Under the pieces are notes generated by a model that saw only the letters and a list, made by a program, of their open reading frames with translations, was not told the DNA's origin and searched no databases. This document shows, one piece after another, positions 1-6,727 of a DNA stretch of 13,322 bases (position 1 is the first letter of the stretch; each line of letters starts with the position of its first letter). This DNA is from an uncultured Marinosulfonomonas sp. (GTDB taxonomy: Bacteria; Pseudomonadota; Alphaproteobacteria; Rhodobacterales; Rhodobacteraceae). The position numbers and the translations under genes were made by a program. Location: positions 1-13,322 of the forward strand of contig CAMZKY010000002.1 of assembly GCA_947311455.1 (NCBI GenBank), written 5' to 3'.

Positions 1-79
1 CGTCCAGCAGCACATAAATCAAAACCGTAACCGCCAGCAGGCCGGCCCAGATGGTAGGGAGATCAATCATATCAAACAT
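1..79 (-). CDS. cydB: Cytochrome bd-type quinol oxidase subunit II, N-terminal fragment (gene runs off the window)
   Basis: Only the first 26 codons are inside the window. They read MFDMIDLPTIWAGLLAVTVL and continue into a hydrophobic stretch ending in LLDG, the usual beginning of CydB: a short polar start and then the first membrane helix. CydB is the second structural subunit of the bd-type quinol oxidase in the inner membrane. The ATG lies 8 nt inside the end of cydA, so the two are almost certainly one transcript and translationally coupled. A purine-rich AGGAAAC sits just upstream of the ATG, inside the last cydA codons. The rest of the gene is not visible, so nothing can be said about its integrity or about cydX or cydDC. 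Confidence 0.9.
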   Translation of the reverse strand, partial: MFDMIDLPTIWAGLLAVTVLIYVLLD

Positions 80-1478
80 TGGAGTTTCCTTTCCCGGAAG
101 TCGCGGAAATCAGGCTATCAATAGCAACAGTCGGCTGAATATCCAGCGGCGGTTGTTGATCGACGGGGGCCTTGCCCATCATGCGCAGGATATAAAACAC
201 CCCGAACCCGAACACCGAGAAATAGACCACGGCGAATGTTGCTAGGGTGGTTGCAATGGCGGGCGCGTCAATTGGTGAAATCGAATCCGCCGTGCGTAGC
301 AATCCGTAAACCGTATAGGGTTGCCGTCCAACCTCGGTGACTGTCCAGCCCGCAATCACAGCGATAAAGCCGGCTGGCCCCATTGCCAAAGCCGACCAGT
401 GGAATAATCGCGTGTCAAATAATCGTCCGCGCCAACGTAACCAGAGACTAACCAAGCCTAATAGGGCCATTGCTGTGCCCAAGCCAACCATAACGCGGAA
501 TGCCCAGAACAGGATCAGGGCATTGGGGCGCTCGGTTTTGGGGAATTCTTTTAGGCCCTTAAGCTCTCCGTCAAGCGAATGGGTCAGGATGATTGATCCC
601 AGTTTTGGTATTTCAAGCGCGTATTTGGTTTCTTCGGCCTCCATGTCTGGAATGCCAAACAGGATCAAAGGCGCGCCTTTGTGGGTTTCGAAATGCCCTT
701 CCATTGCGGCAATTTTGGCGGGCTGGTATTCAAGCGTGTTCAATCCGTGTTCATCGCCAACCATGATTTGTGTGGGGGCAACAATCGCGGCCATCCACAT
801 GGCCATCGAAAACATCACCCGCGCGCCCACATTGGTTTTATCGCGCAGCAAATGCCATGCGCCAACGGCCCCCACCACAAAAGCGGTGGTTAGATAGGCG
901 GCCAGCACCATATGCACCAGACGATAGGGGAATGACGGGTTGAAAATGATCTGCAACCAGTCTTCGGGGATGAATTGGCCAACGTCGTTTATGCTGTAAC
1001 CAACCGGCGTTTGCATCCAGCTATTTGCCGAGGTGATCCAAAAGGCGGAAAAGAACGTGCCAATGGCCACCATTGATGTGGCGGCAAAGTGAAGTTTTTT
1101 ACCAACCCGTTCCAGACCAAACAGCATAATGCCCAAAAATCCGGCCTCAAGGAAAAACGCCGACATAACCTCATAGGCCAATAGCGGCCCAAGGATCGGT
1201 CCGGTTCTATCGGCAAATACCGCCCAGTTGGTGCCAAATTCGTAAGACATCACAATGCCCGACACCACGCCCATGGCAAAAACCACGGCAAAAATTTTAA
1301 TCCAGTATTTAAACAGCTGAATATAAACATCACGTCCGGTGATGATCCAAAGCAGCTCAAGAACCGCCAGATAACTGGCCAGCCCGATGGTAAAGGCGGG
1401 GAAAAGAATGTGAACGCCGATGGTAAACGAAAATTGCATACGCGCCAGATCAAGCGCGGAAAAGCCTAGAAATTCCAT
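72..1478 (-). CDS. cydA: Cytochrome bd-type (CIO-like, short Q-loop) quinol oxidase subunit I
   Basis: CydA carries the hemes and the quinol site of the bd oxidase, which reduces oxygen to water in the inner membrane without pumping protons. The protein is 468 aa, clearly shorter than E. coli CydA (about 522 aa), which fits the short-Q-loop cyanide-insensitive oxidase group. Visible residues by family alignment: H23 (high-spin heme ligand), E103 and E111 (proton path), H189 and M330 (heme b558 ligands, M330 in RVMVG), and K255 and E260 in the Q-loop (quinol oxidation). GRQPYTVYGLLRTADS at 384-399 is the CIO-type version of the GRQPW motif. The start chosen is the ATG at 1478: the protein then begins MEFLGFSALDLARMQF, as the family does, and AGGAAA lies 5-10 nt upstream. 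An open frame reaches 1532, but those extra 18 codons look non-coding. cydA is first in its operon and overlaps cydB by 8 nt. Confidence 0.95.
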   Translation of the reverse strand: MEFLGFSALDLARMQFSFTIGVHILFPAFTIGLASYLAVLELLWIITGRDVYIQLFKYWIKIFAVVFAMGVVSGIVMSYEFGTNWAVFADRTGPILGPLLAYEVMSAFFLEAGFLGIMLFGLERVGKKLHFAATSMVAIGTFFSAFWITSANSWMQTPVGYSINDVGQFIPEDWLQIIFNPSFPYRLVHMVLAAYLTTAFVVGAVGAWHLLRDKTNVGARVMFSMAMWMAAIVAPTQIMVGDEHGLNTLEYQPAKIAAMEGHFETHKGAPLILFGIPDMEAEETKYALEIPKLGSIILTHSLDGELKGLKEFPKTERPNALILFWAFRVMVGLGTAMALLGLVSLWLRWRGRLFDTRLFHWSALAMGPAGFIAVIAGWTVTEVGRQPYTVYGLLRTADSISPIDAPAIATTLATFAVVYFSVFGFGVFYILRMMGKAPVDQQPPLDIQPTVAIDSLISATSGKGNSNV

Positions 1479-1504
1479 GGTGTTTCCTATTTGCAGTCTG
1501 AATC

Positions 1505-1519
1505 CTAGAATGATTCTAA
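1505..1519 (-). promoter_or_regulatory. Palindromic operator candidate upstream of cydA, Irr (ICE) box-like
   Basis: On the minus strand the site reads TTAGAATCATTCTAG. The core TAGAAT-N-ATTCTA is a perfect palindrome (1506-1518), and the outer base pair would be perfect with one change. From memory, the Irr box of alphaproteobacteria is close to TTAGAA-N3-TTCTAA, which this matches at 11 of 12 defined positions. Irr is a Fur-family, heme-sensing repressor/activator of heme- and iron-demanding genes, so control of a heme-rich oxidase is plausible. The centre lies 34 nt upstream of the cydA ATG, within or near the expected promoter or 5' leader. The palindrome is seen directly; the regulator assignment is inference. 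Confidence 0.45.
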
Positions 1520-1620
1520 TATACAATTGCAAAAATTGCTAACGGCCATATGCGCGCAGGGGGCCTTGATCCTGAACTGAAATGCTTATAGCCCCGTGAT
1601 AATTGATTTCGGAGCATTTC

Positions 1621-1986
1621 ATGGCCAAAGAAAAGAAACCCAAACGCCCCCAGCAGGTGTTTACCCTGTTGATCGAAGTCGGGCGCAAATCCGGTGATGG
1701 GCTGCCGAAAAAGGCTTCGGGTGCGGCGTTGATGATTTATGCCAGCGGCGTAGACGAGGCAGAAGCGGTGCGCGAAACGGTGCTGATCCTGAAACAGGCC
1801 GATATGGCGCCGTTGGATGTGACGGGCTATGGCACGCTAGAAGAACGCGAGGCGCAGGGGCACGATATTTCCGATGATGAACGGGCCTTGATGCAACGTG
1901 CCTTGGATGAAAACAGCGTTGTTGTGGCGCAAATGACCCCGTTCTATGAGGATCGCAAACCCGCCGGAAAAGGACGAATAAATTGA
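1621..1986 (+). CDS. Conserved-looking small protein of unknown function (121 aa)
   Basis: I do not recognise a named domain. The protein is 121 aa, soluble, with a basic N-terminus (MAKEKKPKRPQQ). A hydrophobic strand follows (VFTLLIEV, 13-20), then a second strand (AALMIYASG), a long amphipathic helix (EAEAVRETVLILKQ) and another strand (APLDVTGYG). This order would suit a small ferredoxin-like alpha/beta fold, but that is only a guess. The start is ATG 1621, preceded by GGAG at 1611-1614 with 6 nt spacing; an upstream in-frame TTG at 1603 would lie before the ribosome site and is unlikely. The stop codon (TGA 1984-1986) overlaps the TTG start of the HAD phosphatase, so the two genes are co-translated and may share a process. 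It is transcribed divergently from cydA across 142 bp. Confidence 0.8.
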   Translation: MAKEKKPKRPQQVFTLLIEVGRKSGDGLPKKASGAALMIYASGVDEAEAVRETVLILKQADMAPLDVTGYGTLEEREAQGHDISDDERALMQRALDENSVVVAQMTPFYEDRKPAGKGRIN

Positions 1987-2609
1987 AAACTGTCTTTCTC
2001 GATCTGGATGGCACCCTGACCGATCCAAAGCCCGGCGTGACCCGATCGTTTATCTATGCGCTTGAAAAAATTGGTATGGATGCCCCGTCCGAAGATGATC
2101 TGGAATGGGTGATTGGCCCCGCGTTAAAAGACAGCTTTGTTAAGCTGGGTGTGCCGGATGTAGATCAGGCTATTGTATTTTATCGCGAGCGTTACACGAA
2201 AAAAGGCCTGTTTGAAAACCGTGTTTATGACGGGATTCCCGAATTGTTGGCCGGTCTGCAAGACGCGGGTATTCAGATGTGTGTGGCCACGGCCAAACCC
2301 CACGCCTATGCCAAAATTATCACCAAACATTTTGGTCTGTCGCAGTATATGGCCCATGAGTTCGGCCCCGAACTGGACGGCACCCGCAACAACAAGGGCG
2401 ATTTGTTATCCTACGCATTGGCGCAAACCGGTATCCACGCCAAAGATTCAATTATGGTTGGGGATCGTCACTATGACATCACTGCGGGCCATCACGTTGG
2501 CATGAAGGGCCTTGGTGTGACGTGGGGTTATGGGCTGAAGGGTGAACTGGATAGTGCCGACGCGGTGTTTGAAACGCCCGCCGATCTTTTGGCCTATTTA
2601 ACCGCTTAA
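1983..2609 (+). CDS. HAD-superfamily hydrolase, phosphoglycolate phosphatase-like
   Basis: A 208-aa haloacid dehalogenase-type phosphatase with all four HAD motifs. Motif I is DLDGT (7-11), with nucleophile D7 and acid/base D9. Motif II threonine is T103 (VATAK). The motif III lysine is K138 (NNKGD). Motif IV is GDRHYD (160-165), with Mg-binding D161 and D165. An alpha-helical cap between motifs I and II (about 15-85) is typical of subfamily I, to which Gph and related nucleotidases belong. The substrate cannot be read from sequence; phosphoglycolate or a nucleoside monophosphate are candidates. The start is a TTG at 1983, because the protein then begins MKTVFLDLDG as HADs do, AAGGA lies just upstream, and there is no ATG before motif I. 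The TTG overlaps the stop of the 121-aa gene (TTGA). Its TAA overlaps the stop of the convergent Hint gene. Confidence 0.88.
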   Translation: MKTVFLDLDGTLTDPKPGVTRSFIYALEKIGMDAPSEDDLEWVIGPALKDSFVKLGVPDVDQAIVFYRERYTKKGLFENRVYDGIPELLAGLQDAGIQMCVATAKPHAYAKIITKHFGLSQYMAHEFGPELDGTRNNKGDLLSYALAQTGIHAKDSIMVGDRHYDITAGHHVGMKGLGVTWGYGLKGELDSADAVFETPADLLAYLTA

Positions 2610-3694
2610 AGCTGCATTTCGGATTGCAGGATTGCGGCCTCATACGGCCCTAGGAACGGGCGCACCTTTTGGGTGTGACGCGGTAGGGTTTGCGGATTTA
2701 CGTCCCGTAATAATGTTGTTTTCAAAATGTTTGGATCATTGGCGATACCACCAATAAACAGGCTTTCCATATAGCAGCCGGACACCTTGATAATTTCATG
2801 GCGATCAAACAGGATATGAAACAGTTGATGTGAAACCCCGGGTTTCGGGCGCCTGATTGCGCTGACATGATCCAGCAAATGATGTGCTTCGACAAGCACG
2901 CTATCTTGGCCAAACAGATATTCTACGTTTGTATTGTTAACCAGAATACGTTGCTTTGGATTGACAAAAACATTGTGCTGCAGCTGGTGATAGGGCGCGC
3001 GCATTTGAACGGGGCAAAACGCGCCCAGTGCTGGCACATTTTGTGAACCGATCCAGCGGATAGGCTGCACCCCGTTATCAAGGGTATGCACCATATCGCC
3101 AATCTTGAGGTGCTGGATTGCGATCTGGCCTACAGGTGTGCTGATTGTTGCGTCAGGTGAAATCGCCATAGCCAAACCAACAGGCTGGACCTGATCCGAG
3201 ACACCAATAAAAGAAACAGCTTTGGAAATCTGGGTGTTGCCCTTGCTATTCAATAGATTTTTCAAAAGAAGAGGTGATAGGGAGGCCGTGTCGTTTATTT
3301 CGGCCTGAAACAAATGGCCGCTTTCCAGATTTTCTACCGTAAGCAAAGATGTATTTTGCTTTTTACTCCACGAATATGTAATCCGGAATTTTGCAATTTT
3401 GTCAAAAGGAACATTGGCAAGCGAGAAGCGGATGGTGTTGGATATATTGCGCGACATTATTTCAATGCGGTTCTCGTCAGAAATCAGAGAAAGCTGGAAT
3501 TCCGGACCGCCCGCATTGCCGCACTTTGATGAGATTATTTGGTTTGCCTTCTGCGCAAGGTGGCCCGTTGAAAGCTCAACAATAACAGATCCTTCTTGAT
3601 CCGCATTTGTGACGCTGGAAAAGATGTGGCTTTGGTGCGCAAACGGCATTGTTACAGGGGTGGTGCTGTGGACAAGTGGCTGGATTAGACCCAT
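2606..3694 (-). CDS. Hint-domain protein with a degenerate (Cys- and His-less) Hint active site
   Basis: A 362-aa protein in two parts. Residues 1-170 are a region without a named motif, beta-rich in appearance, perhaps a lectin/laminin-G-like fold ending in VSFIGVSDQVQPVG. Residues about 175-320 are a Hint domain related to its upstream neighbour: shared landmarks are PIRWIG (211-216), VEYLFG against AELLFG, and HILFDRH (293-299). Where Hint domains begin with a catalytic Cys (the neighbour has PCFVAGT), this one has AISPDAT (177-183). The SPQHR block is NPKQR (245-249). It should therefore not be able to self-cleave. Related Rhodobacterales proteins without the Cys probably exist, so this may be a subfamily trait rather than recent decay. 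The end (YEAAIL near 351) matches the neighbour's YEANIL. It lies 21 bp after the upstream Hint gene, surely in one operon; the ATG is preceded by GGAG at an 11-nt spacing. No signal peptide; export is probably non-classical. Confidence 0.82.
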   Translation of the reverse strand: MGLIQPLVHSTTPVTMPFAHQSHIFSSVTNADQEGSVIVELSTGHLAQKANQIISSKCGNAGGPEFQLSLISDENRIEIMSRNISNTIRFSLANVPFDKIAKFRITYSWSKKQNTSLLTVENLESGHLFQAEINDTASLSPLLLKNLLNSKGNTQISKAVSFIGVSDQVQPVGLAMAISPDATISTPVGQIAIQHLKIGDMVHTLDNGVQPIRWIGSQNVPALGAFCPVQMRAPYHQLQHNVFVNPKQRILVNNTNVEYLFGQDSVLVEAHHLLDHVSAIRRPKPGVSHQLFHILFDRHEIIKVSGCYMESLFIGGIANDPNILKTTLLRDVNPQTLPRHTQKVRPFLGPYEAAILQSEMQL

Positions 3695-3715
3695 GTTATT
3701 AAATGCTCCGTATCA

Positions 3716-5281
3716 TCAGGCGGCAACACGACAGGCAACAAGGATGTTTGCCTCATACTTTTTCAAAGTTCGCCGCGCGGACGCGCTGTACCCTCTACCT
3801 GTAAGTGGATCAAGCTCGGGGAAAAGTGCGCAAATTTCATCGATCTGATCTTTTTCAAAGCTTTTGGTTGATTGTGGCCCCGGCAGAAAGCTTTCGGTGG
3901 CAAGGCCCTCGGATAGCACCACCTGATGTTGATCAAACAGGATATGAACGTATTCGACATCGCCACCCTCTACGCGCAGAATGGAATGATCGTTGATCAA
4001 ATCCTTGGCTGCAACCAACACTTCGGCATGGCCAAATAACAGCTCGGCCAAGGCATCCCGAATAAGAATGCGATGCTGGGGCGAAACCAAAAGGGTATTG
4101 TGATTTCCAAGCGCATTTTTTGCAATCCGGATCGGCGCAAATTTGTCTTTGGCGGGAACACTGCGTTTGCCAATCCATCGCAAAGGTTGATACCCTTGAT
4201 CATGGGTGAAAACCAGATCGCCGGGTTCAAGATGCTCCACCGGTATTTCGCCTTTATCCGTCAGAATAAGCGTTCCGGCAACAAAGCATGGGATGGTGTC
4301 TATAATAACATTTGCAGTGCTGGCCTCACCTGTCGAACTGGTAACCGTATATGTAAAAGACGTGGTTTCCAGATCATTATCCGTTGATATCGAAAGGGTA
4401 CCATCGGCGTTTAGCATAATCTCTTGGCCGTTGTTCAGGACGACCCTCTGCCCGACACTTATGGGTTGGCCGTTGATATGCGTAACGCTGAGTGTGCCGG
4501 TGGTGGCGTTAGCGTCATTTGCTAACACATCAAGATCGTGCGTGCCGCCCATCACCAGATTAATACTATCATCAACCGCTGTTAAAACTGTTTGGCCGCT
4601 GTTGCCCGCAATTAATAGATTGGTGTCATAAGAGGAATCAATGCCATCGGCGATTCCGATCCGTAAGGAATTCAACACACCAACATTTACCGGAATTTTC
4701 AGGGTAAGCGTAACGGTTAGCCCATCCATTTCCGTGTTGTAGGTGTCGTTTGTATTATCAAGATACAGGTTCTGATTGGTGGCCGGGTTTACATCGCCAA
4801 CGCTGCCACCCACGACGCTTTCAACAAAATTCCCATTTATCCAAACACCCAAAGTATCGGAATATGTGCTATAGTATTCGGGGTATTCTTCCGAGCTCAT
4901 GGTGAACTGAAGCGTTAAAAAATCGCCTGTCGGCACAAAATCAATATCAAGGATTGCGGCATCATATGTTGATGTGCCCGCAATCGCATTGAACTGTGCG
5001 TCATTGTCAACGCCTGCGGTGTTGGTGGATCGACCTGTTGTCTGGTTGGCTTCGCCGTAGGAATTCGTGACATCGCGGACTTGCCCCGTCGAAAGAATAA
5101 CGCCCGTATCCGCCGGGGTTAGCGTATCGGATACCGCATCGCCATTAGTGTAAATGCCGGATGATCGTGTGTCACCCGTATAGCTGGCGCCAACAACTGT
5201 GACGCCACTCCCGAATATTTCCTCCGCCATCTGCATTGCAGTCGCGTTTATGTCGATCGGAAGTTCCGATGCTGTTACCAT
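3716..5281 (-). CDS. Large Hint-domain protein with N-terminal choice-of-anchor-L-like region and cadherin-like repeat
   Basis: A 521-aa acidic, Asp/Asn/Thr/Gly-rich protein that looks secreted but has no Sec signal peptide. Residues 1-230 resemble the choice-of-anchor L domain of bacterial surface proteins: it starts with the ELPI...A..MA..IFG pattern, and TMSSEEYPEYY (127-137) and GVWING (145-150) are typical. Residues about 235-328 form one cadherin/VCBS-like Ig repeat (AVDDSI then DVLANDA). Residues about 331-470 are an intact Hint domain: C332 in PCFVAGT, GD at 354-355, LRWIG (367-371), SPQHR (400-404, with H403) and HILFDQH (446-452). Hint domains cut or rearrange the peptide bond before the Cys, so release or transfer of the N-terminal 331 residues is possible. 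The ATG at 5281 is preferred over a GTG at 5293, because the family usually begins MVTASELPI and a G-rich stretch precedes it. It ends in a double TGA. Probably the first gene of the Hint operon. Confidence 0.88.
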   Translation of the reverse strand: MVTASELPIDINATAMQMAEEIFGSGVTVVGASYTGDTRSSGIYTNGDAVSDTLTPADTGVILSTGQVRDVTNSYGEANQTTGRSTNTAGVDNDAQFNAIAGTSTYDAAILDIDFVPTGDFLTLQFTMSSEEYPEYYSTYSDTLGVWINGNFVESVVGGSVGDVNPATNQNLYLDNTNDTYNTEMDGLTVTLTLKIPVNVGVLNSLRIGIADGIDSSYDTNLLIAGNSGQTVLTAVDDSINLVMGGTHDLDVLANDANATTGTLSVTHINGQPISVGQRVVLNNGQEIMLNADGTLSISTDNDLETTSFTYTVTSSTGEASTANVIIDTIPCFVAGTLILTDKGEIPVEHLEPGDLVFTHDQGYQPLRWIGKRSVPAKDKFAPIRIAKNALGNHNTLLVSPQHRILIRDALAELLFGHAEVLVAAKDLINDHSILRVEGGDVEYVHILFDQHQVVLSEGLATESFLPGPQSTKSFEKDQIDEICALFPELDPLTGRGYSASARRTLKKYEANILVACRVAA

Positions 5282-5319
5282 GCCTGCCCCCACCCTTGGA
5301 AACAGCGCAAACGCCGACA

Positions 5320-5332
5320 GGGGAGTATCCCC
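5320..5332 (-). repeat. Short GC-rich palindrome in the Hint operon leader
   Basis: The sequence GGGGA-GTA-TCCCC is a perfect 5-bp inverted repeat with a 3-nt centre, 39 nt upstream of the Hint gene ATG. In RNA it could form a small hairpin in the leader; in DNA it could be an operator. There is no independent evidence for either. Confidence 0.3.
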
Positions 5333-5432
5333 ACGGACCTAGTTGGTCTTTATATTCTACCGCTCGATTTGAACCACGTTGGATTCACGTTTGCCCTGTA
5401 TTGGGTCAATTGTTTTCCGTATAAAAGCAAAT

Positions 5433-5506
5433 TTTTTCAGTGTTGTTAACCCCTTACGTGAGTATTTTTTCATTTTGCAACATTTTTATTGGTTTCCACT
5501 GAAAAA
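5433..5506. repeat. 10-bp perfect inverted repeat, arms 64 bp apart
   Basis: TTTTTCAGTG at 5433-5442 is exactly complementary to CACTGAAAAA at 5497-5506. The two arms flank 54 bp of AT-rich DNA in the divergent promoter region. A second, smaller inverted repeat overlaps the right arm (TTGGTTT at 5489-5495 with AAACCAA at 5504-5510). It could be a pair of binding sites for one regulator, but AT-rich sequence makes chance matches easier. Confidence 0.3.
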
Positions 5507-5578
5507 CCAAATATTCCTTAGAAAAAATATGCGCGTCTTTAACCGAAATGCTGCTTACAGCGATAAGGAAATTCTAAA

Positions 5579-6727
5579 ATGTCCAAAATGATTGATCCAG
5601 TCCAGCTAAGCGCCGAACTCATCCGTTGCCCATCCGTGACACCAACAGAGGGCGGCGCGCTTGTGTTGCTTGAAAAACTGTTGTCTGCCAACGGGTTTAC
5701 CTGCACACGAGTTGATCGTGGAGACACAGCCAACCTATATGCGCGATGGGGCAACAAAGGCCACGCGCGCACATTCGGCTTTAACGGCCATACCGATGTT
5801 GTGCCCGTGGGGGACGAGGCCGCGTGGACATTTGGCCCGTTTAGCGGCGAAATTCGTGATGGCATCCTGTGCGGTCGCGGGGCAACCGACATGAAAACCG
5901 GTGTTGCCGCCTTTGCTGCCGCCGCCATTGATCTGGTGCAAAAAACACCACCTGACGGCGCGGTTGTGCTTGCCATTACCGGCGATGAAGAAGGCGACGC
6001 CACCGATGGCACCGTTGCGTTGTTAGACTGGATGGAGCGTGAAAACGAAGCGATGAGCGTCTGTCTGGTCGGCGAGCCAACCTGCCCCGATGTCATGGGC
6101 GAAATGATGAAAATTGGCCGTCGTGGATCAATGACGGGGTATTTCACCGTCAAAGGTGTGCAAGGCCACGCCGCCTACCCACACCGCGCTAATAATCCGC
6201 TGCCGGCGATGATGCGGCTGATGGATCGTTTGGCCAGCCATGAAATGGATCAAGGCACCGATCATTTTGATGCGTCAACACTGGCGATCACCACGGTGGA
6301 CACGGGCAATCCGGCCAATAACGTGATCCCCGCCGAATGCAAAGCCACCGCAAACATCCGGTTTAATGATGCGCATACGTCGGCCAGTGTTACCAAATGG
6401 CTGCGCGCCGAGGCCGATAAAATCGAGGCCGAGTTTGGCTTGACTGTTGAACTGGCAACCAAGGTTTCAGGCGAAAGCTTTTTAACCGCGCCCGGTGAAC
6501 TCTCGGATCTGGTTGCCGCGTCGATCGAGGCGGAAACAGGGGTCAAGCCGGTGCTTTCCACCACAGGCGGCACATCCGATGCGCGATTTATGAAAAACCA
6601 TTGTCCGGTGGTTGAATTCGGCTTGGTTGGCAAAACCATGCATCAGGTGGATGAACGGGTCGAAGTGGAACAGATCATCCAGCTTAAGGCGGTGTATGCG
6701 CGTATCTTGAAAGATTATTTTGCATGA
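5579..6727 (+). CDS. dapE: Succinyl-diaminopimelate desuccinylase
   Basis: DapE hydrolyses N-succinyl-LL-diaminopimelate to LL-diaminopimelate and succinate in the cytoplasm, the succinylase branch of lysine and peptidoglycan precursor synthesis. The protein is 382 aa, normal for the family. The M20 dinuclear zinc site is complete: H71 and D73 (GHTDVVP), bridging D104 (GRGATDMKTG), catalytic base E137 and ligand E138 (TGDEEGDA), E166 (GEPT) and H355 (MHQVDE). TGGTSDARF at 329-337 and KIGRRGS at 178-184 separate DapE from other M20 peptidases. The middle dimerisation domain spans roughly 182-295. The ATG at 5579 has AAGGAAA upstream. Its TGA overlaps the ATG of the GNAT gene (ATGA), and it leads a plus-strand run that reaches rnr. 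Confidence 0.97.
   Translation: MSKMIDPVQLSAELIRCPSVTPTEGGALVLLEKLLSANGFTCTRVDRGDTANLYARWGNKGHARTFGFNGHTDVVPVGDEAAWTFGPFSGEIRDGILCGRGATDMKTGVAAFAAAAIDLVQKTPPDGAVVLAITGDEEGDATDGTVALLDWMERENEAMSVCLVGEPTCPDVMGEMMKIGRRGSMTGYFTVKGVQGHAAYPHRANNPLPAMMRLMDRLASHEMDQGTDHFDASTLAITTVDTGNPANNVIPAECKATANIRFNDAHTSASVTKWLRAEADKIEAEFGLTVELATKVSGESFLTAPGELSDLVAASIEAETGVKPVLSTTGGTSDARFMKNHCPVVEFGLVGKTMHQVDERVEVEQIIQLKAVYARILKDYFA

Larger units (their letters stand above)
5282..5578. promoter_or_regulatory. Divergent intergenic region between the Hint operon and dapE
   Basis: This 297-bp stretch has no credible gene. It is markedly AT-rich from about 5400 to 5578, with long T and A runs, and should hold the promoters of both flanking units. 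A short hairpin lies in the Hint leader (5320-5332), and a 10-bp inverted repeat has arms at 5433-5442 and 5497-5506. A good ribosome site for dapE (AAGGAAA, just before 5579) closes it. I cannot place -35/-10 boxes with confidence on either strand; TTGACC on the minus strand (about 5404-5409) is one candidate -35. Confidence 0.5.

Noticed and set aside
337..897. 186-aa plus-strand open frame inside cydA
   Set aside because: cydA is intact in the opposite strand with all ligands conserved; this frame has no recognisable motif.
1479..1532. 18-residue N-terminal extension of CydA
   Set aside because: The family begins at MEFLGFSALDLARMQF, and the ribosome site lies directly before that ATG; the extension would also cover the palindromic operator.
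1565..1580. Possible FNR box (TTGAT-N4-ATCAA) near cydA
   Set aside because: Only the first half-site TTGAT is good; the second half matches at about 2 of 5 positions.
5446..5460. Possible CtrA site around GTTAACCCCTTACG
   Set aside because: Only one TTAAC half-site is present; the second TTAA at the required spacing is missing.
5539..6153. 204-aa minus-strand open frame inside dapE
   Set aside because: It lies antisense to a fully conserved DapE, is Ser/Pro/Thr-rich in the way shadow frames are, and has no domain or ribosome site.
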